Shown: positions 16,367 through 31,595 of the stretch, in pieces
How positions within the stretch are numbered: position 1 is the first letter of the stretch
How the letters are laid out: each line of letters opens with the position of its first letter
DNA from: Betaproteobacteria bacterium
GTDB lineage: Bacteria; Pseudomonadota; Gammaproteobacteria; Burkholderiales; SG8-41
Length of the DNA stretch: 64,000 nt
Reading direction: 5' to 3'
Assembly (NCBI GenBank): GCA_016868035.1
Contig: VGID01000007.1
Span: forward strand, 33,728 to 97,727
The notes under the pieces: model-generated
The model's input: only the letters and a program-made list of their open reading frames with translations
Databases searched by the model: none
Told to the model about the DNA's origin: nothing
Made by a program: the position numbers and the translations under genes

Positions 16367-17029
16367 GTGGCCGTACCCAGGGAATTCGCGCTGTTCCGCC
16401 GCACGAAGGCGCTCGAGAACGAGATCGACGAGTTTCTCGACAAGCTCTCGGAAGGCGCGCTCTCGTTCCGGATCGCCGTGCAGACCTATCTCGCGCACGG
16501 CCGGACCCCGGCGTTCGAGGAAAAGCTCGCCCAGGTCAACGCGCTGGAGAGCAGCGCCGACCACCTGCGGCGCTCGATCGAGATCAAGCTCTATTCGCAG
16601 ACGCTCATCCCCGAATCACGCGGGGACGTGCTCGGGCTTCTCGAGACGCTGGACTCGGTCATGAATCTGATGGAAGGCGCCCTGTGGGCGTTCTCGATCG
16701 AAACTCCGGAGATTCCCGAGCCGTTCCGGGCCGACTACAACAACTTGACCGACATGACGGTCCATTGCGTGGATGCGCTGACGCAGAGCGCGCGCGCCTT
16801 CTTCCGCAATATCGAGGCCGTTGCCGATCACAACCACAAGGTCATGTTCTTCGAGAAGGAAGCCGACAAGATCAGCACCAAGTTGAAGCGCGCGGTCTTC
16901 GAATCGAGCCTCGCCTTGCCGGCCAAGATGCAGCTGCGCTATTTCGTCGAGAAGATCGACGACATTGCCGACCGCGCCGAGGACGTGGCGGACCGGCTGG
17001 CGATCTACACCATCAAGCGCACGGTATGA
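16367..17029 (+). CDS. PhoU-like / DUF47 family protein
   Basis: 220 residues from GTG 16367, with GGAAGGAA six bases upstream. All-helical, with acidic heptad-like segments (E-N-E-I-D-E-F-L, E-A-D-K-I-S-T-K, D-D-I-A-D-R-A-E-D-V-A-D) characteristic of the DUF47/PhoU-related family, which binds metal clusters and partners PiT permeases. It lies 34 bp after phnE and 15 bp before a PiT gene, the usual pairing for this family. It probably regulates phosphate uptake by that permease in the cytoplasm. This phosphate pair may share the transcript of the Phn-type importer. Confidence 0.88.
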   Translation: MAVPREFALFRRTKALENEIDEFLDKLSEGALSFRIAVQTYLAHGRTPAFEEKLAQVNALESSADHLRRSIEIKLYSQTLIPESRGDVLGLLETLDSVMNLMEGALWAFSIETPEIPEPFRADYNNLTDMTVHCVDALTQSARAFFRNIEAVADHNHKVMFFEKEADKISTKLKRAVFESSLALPAKMQLRYFVEKIDDIADRAEDVADRLAIYTIKRTV

Positions 17030-17044
17030 CCGGGCACCGCGCCC

Positions 17045-18136
17045 ATGGACATATCGGCCTTCATCTTCCTCAGCAGCGGACTGTTTTTCGGCTGGGCCCT
17101 CGGCGCCAATAATCTCGCCAACGTATTCGGCACGGCCGTCGGCACGCGCATGATCCGTTTCACCACGGCCGCGGCGATCGGCGCCGTATTCGTGGTGCTC
17201 GGCGCAGTCATCAGCGGCAGCGGCACTTCCGAGACGGTGGGAAAACTGGGTTCGATCGACGCCCCCGCCGGCGCCTTCATGGCCGCGCTGGCGGCGGCCG
17301 TCGCGGTGTTCATGATGACGCGCGCCGGCTTGCCGGTCTCGACCACCGCGGCGATCGTCGGGGCGGTCGTCGGCTGGAACCTGTTCAGCGAAACCTGGCC
17401 TGATCTCGATTCACTGAGGAGCATCCTGATCGGACTCGTCGTGGGCCCGGTGCTGGCCGCGGGATTCGCGATGGTTCTCTTCGTCGCCACCCGGGCGGCT
17501 CTGGCGGCGGCGAAGGTTCATATGGTGCGCCTCGACATGTACACCCGCCTGGGACTGATCGTGGCCGGCGCCTTGGGGGCCTACAGCCTGGGAGCGAGCA
17601 ATGTCGCCAATGTCGTCGGCGTATTCATCGAGACCTCGCCCTTCACGCCGTTCACCATCGATGGCTTTCTGACCATCACGCCGGCGCAGCAGCTGGCCGT
17701 GCTGGGCGGGCTGTCCATCGCAATCGGCGCCTGCACCTATTCCGGCAAGGTCATGCACACCGTGGGCGCGGGGCTGTTCACCCTTTCCCCGGTCGCTGCC
17801 TGGGTGGTGGTGATGGCGCACTCGATCGTGCTCATCCTGTTCGCATCGAGGAACCTCGAAGCGGTGCTCGCGGGCCTGGGCCTGCCGACGATCCCGCTGG
17901 TGCCGATCTCGAGTACGGAGGCCATCATCGGCGCCGTGATCGGTGTCGCGCTGGTCAAGGAAGCCCACAACATCCGTTGGTACGTGCTGGCGCGGATCAC
18001 CGTGGGCTGGGTCATGACCCCGGTGATTGCCGCGGTCATCTGCTTCGTGGGCCTGTTCTTCCTGCAGAACGTGTTCAACCAGGAAGTCTACCTTCCGGCC
18101 GTCGGCGACGCGGTCGAGACGCACCAGCCCGGCTGA
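17045..18136 (+). CDS. pit: PiT-family inorganic phosphate permease
   Basis: 363 residues, integral membrane, about ten helices. The two inverted PiT signature repeats are clear: G-A-N-N-L-A-N-V-F-G-T-A-V-G near residue 20 and G-A-S-N-V-A-N-V-V-G near 180. Members couple phosphate (as metal-phosphate) uptake to H+ or Na+. The 15-bp gap after the DUF47 gene argues for co-transcription and joint function. Translation begins at ATG 17045 without a strong ribosome binding site, which suggests coupling. Confidence 0.92.
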   Translation: MDISAFIFLSSGLFFGWALGANNLANVFGTAVGTRMIRFTTAAAIGAVFVVLGAVISGSGTSETVGKLGSIDAPAGAFMAALAAAVAVFMMTRAGLPVSTTAAIVGAVVGWNLFSETWPDLDSLRSILIGLVVGPVLAAGFAMVLFVATRAALAAAKVHMVRLDMYTRLGLIVAGALGAYSLGASNVANVVGVFIETSPFTPFTIDGFLTITPAQQLAVLGGLSIAIGACTYSGKVMHTVGAGLFTLSPVAAWVVVMAHSIVLILFASRNLEAVLAGLGLPTIPLVPISSTEAIIGAVIGVALVKEAHNIRWYVLARITVGWVMTPVIAAVICFVGLFFLQNVFNQEVYLPAVGDAVETHQPG

Positions 18137-18226
18137 CCTCCGCGCGGCGCAGCACTTGCGACCGCTACCGTCAGAGGCTGTTCAGTCCGGTCCGGTCCGG
18201 TACCACGCGCTCGGCAACGGCGAATG

Positions 18227-18529
18227 TCAAGGCTTGCCCCGCTCCCGCAGCGGCGCCTCATCCACGATCTGGAAGAAGACTTCGTCGTGCTTGACCATGC
18301 CAAGTTCGCTCCGGGCCCGCTCCTCGATCGCATCGAGCCCGGTCTTGAGATCGCGCACCTCGGCATCGAGCGCGTTGTTGCGCGCCCGCAGCTGGCGATT
18401 GATTTCGCGCTGCCCCTGGATCTGCTGCTCCACCTCCCACACCCGCAGCCAACCGCCCTTTCCAAACCAGAGGGGATACTGGATCAGCAGGACCAGCGCC
18501 GCGAGCACGAGGCCAAGCAGCCGCATCAT
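18227..18529 (-). CDS. ftsB: Cell division protein FtsB
   Basis: 100 residues, single-pass inner membrane protein. One N-terminal helix (about 4-20) is followed by a coiled coil rich in Q, R, L and E (about 27-80) and the conserved segment [15 protein letters not shown], the FtsB/DivIC signature. It joins FtsL and FtsQ to activate septal wall synthesis. Its place after eno, in pyrG-kdsA-eno-ftsB order, is the usual one in beta- and gammaproteobacteria. The two consecutive ATG codons make the exact start uncertain by one residue. Confidence 0.93.
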   Translation of the reverse strand: MMRLLGLVLAALVLLIQYPLWFGKGGWLRVWEVEQQIQGQREINRQLRARNNALDAEVRDLKTGLDAIEERARSELGMVKHDEVFFQIVDEAPLRERGKP

Positions 18530-18550
18530 GAATGCGGGCGGCCGACAGAC

Positions 18551-18649
18551 GAGGCGAGAGAGAGGCTACCCAACCTGACACGAGAACCGCAATTCGGTGC
18601 CACGCCTCTCTCCTCTCCGCTGTCTCCTCTCCCTTCTCTTTCGTCGCCT
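18551..18649. repeat. Imperfect inverted CT/GA-rich repeat between eno and ftsB
   Basis: GAGGCGAGAGAGAGGC (18551-18566) faces CT-rich copies such as GCCTCTCTCCTCTCC from 18604 on. It sits right after the eno stop codon and could fold after transcription. It has the layout, though not the clean 7-bp period, of the heptamer arrays elsewhere in the window. Confidence 0.5.
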
Positions 18650-18656
18650 TTCCGCG

Positions 18657-20816
<2,160 letters not shown>

Positions 20817-20820
<4 letters not shown>

Positions 20821-20954
20821 CGGCCCCGTCCCCGCCTAGCCGCGGGCCTCGCGCTGCTGCCCGCCCCCGGCGCTGCGCGCCCGCCGAGTCCGCAGCGCCC
20901 CGCTATCAGGAACAGGGGCTGATCCAGTCCCGCCTGGAACCCGCAGAGCTTCAT
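20817..20954 (-). CDS. 45-aa leader ORF, truncated KdsA N-terminus
   Basis: ATG 20954 opens a frame whose first 19 residues copy KdsA ([19 protein letters not shown]; KdsA has F for L14). It then diverges into an R/G/A-rich tail. The TGA stop (20819-20817) overlaps the kdsA ATG as ATGA. The bases before both ATGs are the same G-rich sequence, so if kdsA is translated this ORF could be too. Product function is unlikely; a role in coupling or attenuating kdsA is inference. Confidence 0.45.
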
Positions 20955-21082
20955 CGGCCCCGTCCCCGCCTAGCCGCGGGTCTCGCGCTGCGGCCCGCCC
21001 CCGGCGCTGCGCGCCCGCCGCGCTCCGGCGGCGACGGAGTCCAGGAGGTTCGTCGCGGGCGCAGGGGCATGATTCGAGGTCC

Positions 21083-25328
<4,246 letters not shown>

Positions 25329-25403
25329 GATGGACGCTTATGATTTGTGCCGGTCGCCAAAACACGTTATTTTACCGGCAAACTTCATTGCTGGCAGTTC
25401 TCG

Positions 25404-26225
25404 ATGCGCAAGCGCACCGCGTTCTTTGTTTCCGACCGCACGGGCATCACGGCGGAAATGCTGGGGCACAGCCTGCTCACGCAATTCGACGACGTGCAGT
25501 TCAACGAAGTGACGCTGCCCTTCGTGGATTCCATCGAGAAAGCGCACGAGACGGTCTCGAGGATCAACCAGCAGGGAGCCGCCGACGGCGTGAGACCGAT
25601 CGTGATCAGCACGCTTGCGAGGACCGAGATCGCGCAAGTCATCGGGCAGGCGAACGCGCTGTACCTCGACTGCTTCGAGATCTTCATCTCGCCGCTGGAG
25701 CGCGAGCTCGGGTTGCACGCGTCGCACGCCATCGGGCGCTCCCACCGCGTATCCGACTTCGTCGACTATCATCACCGGATGGAATCGGTGAACTACACCC
25801 TCTCGCACGATGACGGGTCTTCGACGCGCGATCTGTCCGACGCCGACGTCATACTGGTCGGGGTCTCGCGCTGCGGAAAGACGCCCACCTGCCTGTACCT
25901 TGCCATGCAGTACGGCATCCGCGCCGCCAACTATCCATTGATACCGGAAGATTTCAGCAGCATGGGACTCCCGAGCCACTTGCGGCCGCTGCGAACGAGG
26001 CTCTACGGGCTCACCATCCTTCCGCACCGCCTGCAGCAGATCCGCAACGAGCGCCGGCCGGGAAGCAAATATGCGACTCTGGAGAACTGCGAGCTCGAGG
26101 TGCGCGAAGCGGAAGCGCTGATGCGCAGGGAAGGTATCCCCTATCTTGACGCGACCAGCAAATCAATCGAGGAGCTCGCCACCACCATCCTGCAAGAGGC
26201 GAAGCTGCTGCGACGGATCTACTGA
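25404..26225 (+). CDS. ppsR: PEP synthase regulatory protein (kinase/pyrophosphorylase, DUF299)
   Basis: 273 residues from ATG 25404 ([17 protein letters not shown]), the family's usual N-terminus; an upstream 19-codon extension reads into the divergent promoter region and was rejected. The P-loop [10 protein letters not shown] lies near residues 155-164. The enzyme inactivates PEP synthase by ADP-dependent threonine phosphorylation and reactivates it by phosphate-dependent dephosphorylation. Divergent pairing with ppsA supports the assignment. Confidence 0.95.
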   Translation: MRKRTAFFVSDRTGITAEMLGHSLLTQFDDVQFNEVTLPFVDSIEKAHETVSRINQQGAADGVRPIVISTLARTEIAQVIGQANALYLDCFEIFISPLERELGLHASHAIGRSHRVSDFVDYHHRMESVNYTLSHDDGSSTRDLSDADVILVGVSRCGKTPTCLYLAMQYGIRAANYPLIPEDFSSMGLPSHLRPLRTRLYGLTILPHRLQQIRNERRPGSKYATLENCELEVREAEALMRREGIPYLDATSKSIEELATTILQEAKLLRRIY

Positions 26226-26234
26226 GCCATTTAG

Positions 26235-26335
26235 TAAGCGGTGAGCAGTGAGCGGTAAACAGCAAGCGATGCGCGGGAGCTGTCCGAAATAGGCGAGTCC
26301 AATGCAACCGCTTACCGCTTACCGCCTACCGCTAA
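26235..26335. repeat. Inverted heptamer array (TAAGCGG / CCGCTTA type) at ppsR-trmH junction
   Basis: Left arm: TAAGCGG, TGAGCAG, TGAGCGG, TAAACAG, CAAGCGA (26235-26269). Right arm: CCGCTTA, CCGCTTA, CCGCCTA, CCGCTAA (26308-26335). The right arm encodes the last residues and stop codon of trmH (L-A-V-G-G-K-R-stop), so the array extends into the gene. The two genes are convergent. Confidence 0.85.
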
Positions 26336-27103
26336 CTGTCGTACGCGCTCGAACAGGCAGACGGCAACCGCAGCGGCCAGGTTGAGTGAATCGCCGCCGC
26401 CCGGCATCGGGATCGACACTTCCGCGTGCGCCGCCTTCTTCAGTTCGGGCGATACCCCGCCGCCTTCGCTCCCGAACAGAAGCGCCGTCAGCCCCGTGAG
26501 GTCCGTCTCGTAGACGGAGCGCGCTCCATCCCGGACCGTCGCGAGCACTCTCCCCTTGTAGCCGCGGATCGCTTCCCGAAGATCGACTTGTTCGTACACA
26601 CTGAGCATGAAATGGGCCCCCATCCCGGCGCGAAGCACGCGCGGAGACCAGGCATGAGCCGAGGTTTCCGATAGCAGCACATCGCGCACTCCGGCCGCCG
26701 CGGCCGAGCGCAGGATCGAGCCCAGGTTGCCCGGATCCTGCACACCGTCGAGCATGATGCAGGCGCTCATTCCGTCGCTCGGCCGCTGCAGTCGTGGCGT
26801 CCTGATCACGGCCATGACTCCCGTGGGCGTCACCACCGGAGAGATCTCATTGAACAAGGCGTCGCTCAGCAGGACGGGCGCGATCTCCTTCATGCTCGCG
26901 AGTATCGCCTTCACTTCGGCCTTGTCTACACCGGTTTCGCTCACGATGAGCTCCTCCGGCGCGCCCACGCAGTCCCGATAGGCGCAGACGAGGTGAGGAC
27001 CGTCGAGCACGGACCGCCCGGACTTCTTGCGCTCGCGGGAAGAATGCGTGAGCTCGCGCAGGGAGCGAAACCTGGCGTTCGCCGCAGAGGTGATCCGCTT
27101 CAT
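26312..27103 (-). CDS. TrmH/SpoU-family RNA 2'-O-methyltransferase
   Basis: 263 residues from ATG 27103, which overlaps the senA stop (ATGA). The N-terminus (I-T-S-A-A-N-A-R-F-R-S-L-R-E-L) is the substrate-binding SpoU domain, and the C-terminal half is the knotted SPOUT methyltransferase: D-G-V-Q-D-P-G-N-L-G-S-I-L-R-S-A-A-A (motif 1), L-L-F-G-S-E-G-G-G-V-S (motif 2) and S-L-N-L-A-A-A-V-A-V (motif 3). It uses AdoMet to methylate a ribose in rRNA or tRNA; the exact site is not clear. The final residues are encoded by heptamer repeats. Confidence 0.9.
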   Translation of the reverse strand: MKRITSAANARFRSLRELTHSSRERKKSGRSVLDGPHLVCAYRDCVGAPEELIVSETGVDKAEVKAILASMKEIAPVLLSDALFNEISPVVTPTGVMAVIRTPRLQRPSDGMSACIMLDGVQDPGNLGSILRSAAAAGVRDVLLSETSAHAWSPRVLRAGMGAHFMLSVYEQVDLREAIRGYKGRVLATVRDGARSVYETDLTGLTALLFGSEGGGVSPELKKAAHAEVSIPMPGGGDSLNLAAAVAVCLFERVRQLAVGGKR

Positions 27104-28404
27104 GCGGCGCAGGTCCGGAAGCCCGCGTACACGTCGCGACGGTCGGGTGTATAAAAATTTCGCCACGTGTTCCGCAACAGCCCGCCGCGCGTCGCGAAAC
27201 AGCCGCCCCGCAACACCTTGTGGTCACCAAACCACGGCTCCGAGTATTCGCGATAGGGATCGACAACGTAACCGGGATACGGGCCGAACCAGTCCGCGGT
27301 CCATTCCCACACGTTTCCCAGCATCTGGCGGCATCCCCAGCCGCTGTCGCCTGCGGCGAACGCACCGGCATCGGCGCAGCCTCCGCCCGCGCCGTAGAGG
27401 TTGGCGCGTTCCGCGGTAGGCTCGCCGCCGCCCCACGGATACCGTCGCTTGAGCGGCGACCCGGGTGCGGTCGCCGCCGCGAATTCCCACTCGCCTTCGG
27501 TCGGCAAGCGGCGTCCGGCCCAGCGGCAGTAGGCATCGGCTTCATACCAGTTGACATGGATGACCGGTGCATCCCGCTGCAGCCGTTCGCGCCGGTCATA
27601 AAGACGCCGTACCCACCCGGCGCCGTCTCTTTCCCAGTAAACGGGCACATCGGCATGAGCGCCCTGGCGCCAGTTCCAGCCCGCCTCGCTCCACAACTCG
27701 CACCGGAGATAACCGGCGTCTTCCACGAATGCCGCAAACTCGCCGTTCGTCACCGGAGCGCGCGCGATCCGGTAGGGAGCGATCTTCACGGCGTGCGCCC
27801 ATTTCTCATTGTCGAACGCGAAGCTGTCGTCCGAGGACGCGGCGCCGAGCATGAAATCGCCGCCTGCGATCGCGGCATCGCCCGCGCATGGCCCGGCTTC
27901 GTTCGGGCCTGACGCAGCTCCGCGCGCAGCGGGCGCCGGATAGGCCAGGGTTTGCCGCGTGTAACTGAACGCTTCGTTATGCATCTCTTCGTGAAACGCT
28001 GCAAGCTGCACGAAATAACGCAGATGCCTCGTTGCCCCTTCCCTCTCCAGGCGCTCGACGGCGCGCTCGAGCACGTGCTCGAGATAGGCAAGAGTCTCGT
28101 CGAAGCTTGGCAGCGGCAGGTCCCAGCGCGCGCCATGCGGAACTTTGGACGAGTCATAGAGCTGATCGGCGTGTGCGACGCTCGACGCCAACAGTTCCGC
28201 GCCCGGACGATGACGCAGGCACCAGTATTCCTGGAACCATGCCAGGTGGCCGATCTCCCACAGCGGAGGATTCACGATGCGCAGCCGCGGACCGAGCAGC
28301 CGCTCGCCCGTAAGGTCATGCGCGAATTCCAGCGTGCGGGCGCGCGCCTCCATCAGCATGCGTTGCAAGGCTGCGGAACCCGAAAGTGTGCTTGGCTCGC
28401 TCAT
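27100..28404 (-). CDS. senA: Selenoneine synthase SenA (EgtB-like iron sulfoxide-synthase family)
   Basis: 434 residues. The N-terminal DinB-like helical domain carries the three iron ligands expected in EgtB-type enzymes: H53 (E-I-G-H-L-A-W-F), H138 and H142 (H-E-E-M-H-N-E). The C-terminal half is the formylglycine-generating-enzyme-like domain with R-L-P-T-E-G-E-W-E-F-A-A, M-L-G-N-V-W-E-W-T, and V-L-R-G-G-C-F. By itself it would be called EgtB, which joins cysteine-type sulfur to hercynine. The divergent neighbour 49 bp away is a SenB-type glycosyltransferase, so I infer SenA, which couples selenosugar to hercynine. No hercynine-forming egtD is in the window. Transcribed with the TrmH-type gene (4-bp overlap). 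Confidence 0.8.
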   Translation of the reverse strand: MSEPSTLSGSAALQRMLMEARARTLEFAHDLTGERLLGPRLRIVNPPLWEIGHLAWFQEYWCLRHRPGAELLASSVAHADQLYDSSKVPHGARWDLPLPSFDETLAYLEHVLERAVERLEREGATRHLRYFVQLAAFHEEMHNEAFSYTRQTLAYPAPAARGAASGPNEAGPCAGDAAIAGGDFMLGAASSDDSFAFDNEKWAHAVKIAPYRIARAPVTNGEFAAFVEDAGYLRCELWSEAGWNWRQGAHADVPVYWERDGAGWVRRLYDRRERLQRDAPVIHVNWYEADAYCRWAGRRLPTEGEWEFAAATAPGSPLKRRYPWGGGEPTAERANLYGAGGGCADAGAFAAGDSGWGCRQMLGNVWEWTADWFGPYPGYVVDPYREYSEPWFGDHKVLRGGCFATRGGLLRNTWRNFYTPDRRDVYAGFRTCAA

Positions 28405-28453
28405 CCGGGATCGTGAGAAAATGGATTCTAGAGTTTAGCCTCAACGCCACGCC

Positions 28454-29401
28454 GTGAAAATCGTCATCGTCACTCCCGCCAAGGCCGGCTCGCGCCATGG
28501 CAACCGCAATACTGCCGCCCGCTGGGCGAGCCTGTTGCGGGCGCTCGGCCATCGCGTGACGGTCGCGGTTTCGTGGGACGGAACCGCGGCGGACCTGATG
28601 ATCGCGCTGCACGCGCGCCGCAGCTACGATTCGATAAGGCGCTTTGCCGCGGCCTGCCCCGAGCGTCCGCTCGTGGTCACGCTCACCGGAACGGATCTGT
28701 ACCGCGACATCGCGCTCGAGCCCGACGCCCGGCGGTCCCTGCAGCTCGCGACCCGCCTGGTGGTGCTCCAGGATAGGGCGCTCGCGGAGCTAGCACCGCC
28801 CTTGCGCCGCAAAACGCGGGTCATCTATCAGTCGGCCCGTGTGCCGGCAGCGGCCACGCCGCTCAAGACCCGCTTCGAGATCGTGGTGTGCGGTCACCTG
28901 CGGGAGGAAAAGGACCCGTTTCGCGCCGCCGCTGCTCTCGCTTTTCTGCCGCCGGACAGCCGCATCCGCGTCACCCATCTCGGCGGGGCCATGACCCCGG
29001 ATATGGCTCACGCAGCGCGGGCCTGGGCCGCGCGCGAGCCACGTTATCGCTGGCTCGGCGAGCTTCCCCACTGGAAGGCCATGCAGCGGCTCGTACGCAG
29101 CCGCCTGATGGTAATCAGCTCCCGCATGGAAGGCGGCGCCAACGTGGTTTCGGAGGCGCTCGCCGCCGGAGTGCCGGTCATCGCATCGCGCATTTCGGGC
29201 AACATCGGCATGCTCGGCGCGCGATACGCGGGCTACTACCCAGTGGGAAACGAGCGCCCTCTCGCCCGCCTGATGCGGCGAGCCGAAAGCAAGCCGGCGT
29301 ATTACAGCGCGTTGAAGGCCCAGATACGCAAACGCCGCCACCTCGTCACGGTACAGCGCGAGCGCGACTCCTTGCGCAAGCTCCTGGCCGAACTCGGCTA
29401 A
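28454..29401 (+). CDS. senB: Selenosugar synthase SenB (TIGR04348-type glycosyltransferase)
   Basis: 315 residues from GTG 28454. The start M-K-I-V-I-V-T-P-A, the N-terminal G-S-R-H-G-N-R-N-T-A-A-R-W, A-L-H-A-R-R-S, and L-T-G-T-D-L-Y-R-D-I are the features I know from the TIGR04348 family, renamed SenB after selenoneine biosynthesis was worked out. The C-terminal half is a GT-B glycosyltransferase with E-G-G-A-N-V-V-S-E-A-L-A-A-G-V-P. SenB makes 1-seleno-N-acetylglucosamine from UDP-GlcNAc and selenophosphate. It is divergent from senA. The usual third gene, a SelD-like senC, is not in this window, so selenophosphate must come from elsewhere. Confidence 0.82.
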   Translation: MKIVIVTPAKAGSRHGNRNTAARWASLLRALGHRVTVAVSWDGTAADLMIALHARRSYDSIRRFAAACPERPLVVTLTGTDLYRDIALEPDARRSLQLATRLVVLQDRALAELAPPLRRKTRVIYQSARVPAAATPLKTRFEIVVCGHLREEKDPFRAAAALAFLPPDSRIRVTHLGGAMTPDMAHAARAWAAREPRYRWLGELPHWKAMQRLVRSRLMVISSRMEGGANVVSEALAAGVPVIASRISGNIGMLGARYAGYYPVGNERPLARLMRRAESKPAYYSALKAQIRKRRHLVTVQRERDSLRKLLAELG

Positions 29402-29411
29402 CCGGCTTTCC

Positions 29412-29858
29412 TCAGCTCCCGCCCGCCGTTGCCACCACGATGGTGAGCAGGCCCAGCGCCAGGTTCACCGCGACCGCGATGCGGACCTGGTTCAGCGCAC
29501 GGGCGCCGGCCTGCCAGTCCTGCGCGGCGACCGCTCGCCGCAGCGTGGGAAAGGGCGAGAAATAGACGTAAGCGAAGATCAGCGTCATGACGATGCCGAT
29601 GTAGAGCATGAGATGGACATGGAGCGGCACCCGGCCCAGCTCCGCGATTATCGCCACCATGTAGAAACCGCTTGCGAGTATCAGCGCGATGGCGGCCCAC
29701 ACCCACCGGAAGAATCGCTCCAGCGTCGCGGCCCACAAGGGCAGGCGCTGCGGGGGCTCGAGGCGCGAAGCCGCGGGCCGCAGCGCGAGATACGCGAAGA
29801 ACATCCCCCCGATCCATACCACCGCGCCTAGCAAGTGGAACATGACCGCGAGTTTCAT
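29412..29858 (-). CDS. CopD-family four-helix membrane protein
   Basis: 148 residues, about four membrane helices, resembling the CopD/DUF2269-like family: [15 protein letters not shown] at the N-terminus with a conserved His and Trp, F-F-R-W-V-W in helix 2, and histidines H80 and H82 in [10 protein letters not shown]. Members are linked to copper handling or haem-like cofactors; no function is proven. Its ATG overlaps the rnhB stop (ATGA), so it ends the lipid A operon. Its 3' end is 10 bp from the convergent senB stop. Confidence 0.75.
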   Translation of the reverse strand: MKLAVMFHLLGAVVWIGGMFFAYLALRPAASRLEPPQRLPLWAATLERFFRWVWAAIALILASGFYMVAIIAELGRVPLHVHLMLYIGIVMTLIFAYVYFSPFPTLRRAVAAQDWQAGARALNQVRIAVAVNLALGLLTIVVATAGGS

Positions 29859-30433
29859 GCTTGGCTTTCCACCTCGAGCAGGGCGCGCACCGGAGCGAAA
29901 GTTCTCCGGTGCACGCAGGATACGCCGTATTTGCGCAGCGCCGCGAGATGCGCGAGCGTCGGATAACCCTTGTGGCGGTCGAACCCGTACTGCGGATGGA
30001 GCCGATGCAGCGAGACCATCTCCGCGTCGCGCGCAACCTTCGCCAGTATGGACGCAGCCTGAATCGCAGCAACGGTCTGGTCACCGCGCACGATCGCGTG
30101 CACCGGCATCGGCAGCCGCGGCCGGTGCGTTCCGTCTACGAGCGCCTCGCGCGGAGCGATCGCGAGTCCGTTCACCGCGCGGGTCATCGCCAGCAGGCTT
30201 GCCTGCAGGATGTTGATTTCGTCGATTTCCTCGACGGTGGCGTTTCCGACCGCCCAGGCGACCGCGCACGCCTTGATCTCGTCGCTGAGCTCGGCGCGCC
30301 GTTGCGGACCGAGCCGCTTCGAATCCGCAAGGCCGTCCAGGCGCAAACCGGCATCGAGGATGACGGCTGCCGCGTACACGGGCCCGGCGAGCGGGCCCCT
30401 TCCGGCTTCGTCGATGCCGCACACAAGATTCAT
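29855..30433 (-). CDS. rnhB: Ribonuclease HII
   Basis: 192 residues from ATG 30433, overlapping the lpxB stop (ATGA). It cleaves RNA in RNA-DNA hybrids, including single ribonucleotides. Active-site acidic residues are visible in [14 protein letters not shown] at the start and in V-D-G-T and L-A-K-V-A-R-D further on. Placement after lpxB is usual in proteobacteria. A longer frame running upstream through lpxB is a shadow of that gene. Confidence 0.95.
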   Translation of the reverse strand: MNLVCGIDEAGRGPLAGPVYAAAVILDAGLRLDGLADSKRLGPQRRAELSDEIKACAVAWAVGNATVEEIDEINILQASLLAMTRAVNGLAIAPREALVDGTHRPRLPMPVHAIVRGDQTVAAIQAASILAKVARDAEMVSLHRLHPQYGFDRHKGYPTLAHLAALRKYGVSCVHRRTFAPVRALLEVESQA

Positions 30434-31593
30434 CGCGCGCCCGCGCCATCTACCATGGGAAGCAGCGCGTCCACCAGCCGCTTTGCGCTGTTCTGCCTGA
30501 GTTCCCGCGCCATTGTGGAAAAACGCGCCTCCACACGGTGCCGCACGCCCATATCGTACATCAGGTTGAGCACGGCCTGCGACAGATTTTCCGGCGTGGC
30601 ATCGTCCTGCAGGAACTCCGGCGCGACGAATTCCCCCGCAAGAATGTTCGGCAGGCCCACGTAGGGCTGGTAATGCTTGCTCTTCATGATCCACCAGCTC
30701 AGGCGCGGCATCCGGTAGGTGATGACCAGCGGCCGCGCAAGCAGCGCCGCCTCGAGCGTCGCCGTTCCCGACGCGGCCAGCACGACGTCGGCCGCAACCA
30801 TCGCCTCGTGGGCATGCCCGAACAAAATCGTCAGATTGAGCTCGCCCGTCCGGCGCCGATATAGCGCCGATTCGAACGCCGCGCGCGTGGCACGGTTCAC
30901 CATCGGGACCAGAAACAGGACATCCGGCGCCGCGGCGGCGATCTGCACGGCGGTATCCACGAAGAGATTCGCCATCTGCTCGACCTCGGTCACGCGGCTT
31001 CCGGGCAGCAGCGCGATGATCTTTGCCGCACCCGACAGCCGCAGCTGCTCGCGGATCTCCGCGCGGCCTGGCAGCTGCGCGAGCATGTCCGCCAGCGGGT
31101 GACCGACGTAGCTTACGGGAACGCCGGCCTGCTCGTACAACGCCTCCTCGAACGGAAACACCACCAGCATTTTCGATACTGCGCGCCGGATCTTGCCGAT
31201 GCGGCCGCCGCGCCACGCCCAGAGCTGCGGGCTCACGTAATGCACCGAGGGTATCCCAGCGGACTTGAGCTTGCGCTCCAGATCGAGATTGAAATCCGGA
31301 GCGTCCACCCCGATGAAGAGCGCGGGCGGCTCGCGCCGGAAATGTGCGGCGAGCTTGCGCCGTATGCCGACGATCTCGGCGTAGTGGCGCAGCACCTCCA
31401 CGTATCCACGCACGGCGAGCTTCTCGAGCGGAAACAGGATCTCCATGCCCGCCGCCTGCATCTTGGGCCCGCCCACGCCGGCAAAACGAAGGTGTGGCCG
31501 CCGCGCACGCAGCGCGCCGATGAGATGCGCGCCCAGCGTATCTCCGGACGCTTCGCCGGCGACGATACCGATCGAAAGGGGCGCGCCCGGCAT
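30430..31593 (-). CDS. lpxB: Lipid-A-disaccharide synthase
   Basis: 387 residues from ATG 31593, two bases after the lpxA stop. GT19-family glycosyltransferase joining UDP-2,3-diacylglucosamine and lipid X to give lipid A disaccharide phosphate on the inner membrane face. Motifs: [10 protein letters not shown] at the N-terminus, [20 protein letters not shown], and [11 protein letters not shown] in the UDP-binding half. It overlaps rnhB by four bases. Confidence 0.96.
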   Translation of the reverse strand: MPGAPLSIGIVAGEASGDTLGAHLIGALRARRPHLRFAGVGGPKMQAAGMEILFPLEKLAVRGYVEVLRHYAEIVGIRRKLAAHFRREPPALFIGVDAPDFNLDLERKLKSAGIPSVHYVSPQLWAWRGGRIGKIRRAVSKMLVVFPFEEALYEQAGVPVSYVGHPLADMLAQLPGRAEIREQLRLSGAAKIIALLPGSRVTEVEQMANLFVDTAVQIAAAAPDVLFLVPMVNRATRAAFESALYRRRTGELNLTILFGHAHEAMVAADVVLAASGTATLEAALLARPLVITYRMPRLSWWIMKSKHYQPYVGLPNILAGEFVAPEFLQDDATPENLSQAVLNLMYDMGVRHRVEARFSTMARELRQNSAKRLVDALLPMVDGAGAR

Positions 31594-31595
31594 CG

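Noticed and set aside
27100..28404. EgtB (ergothioneine) as primary name
   Set aside because: The fold is shared, but a SenB-type gene is divergent 49 bp away and no egtD is adjacent, so senA is the better reading; EgtB stays possible.
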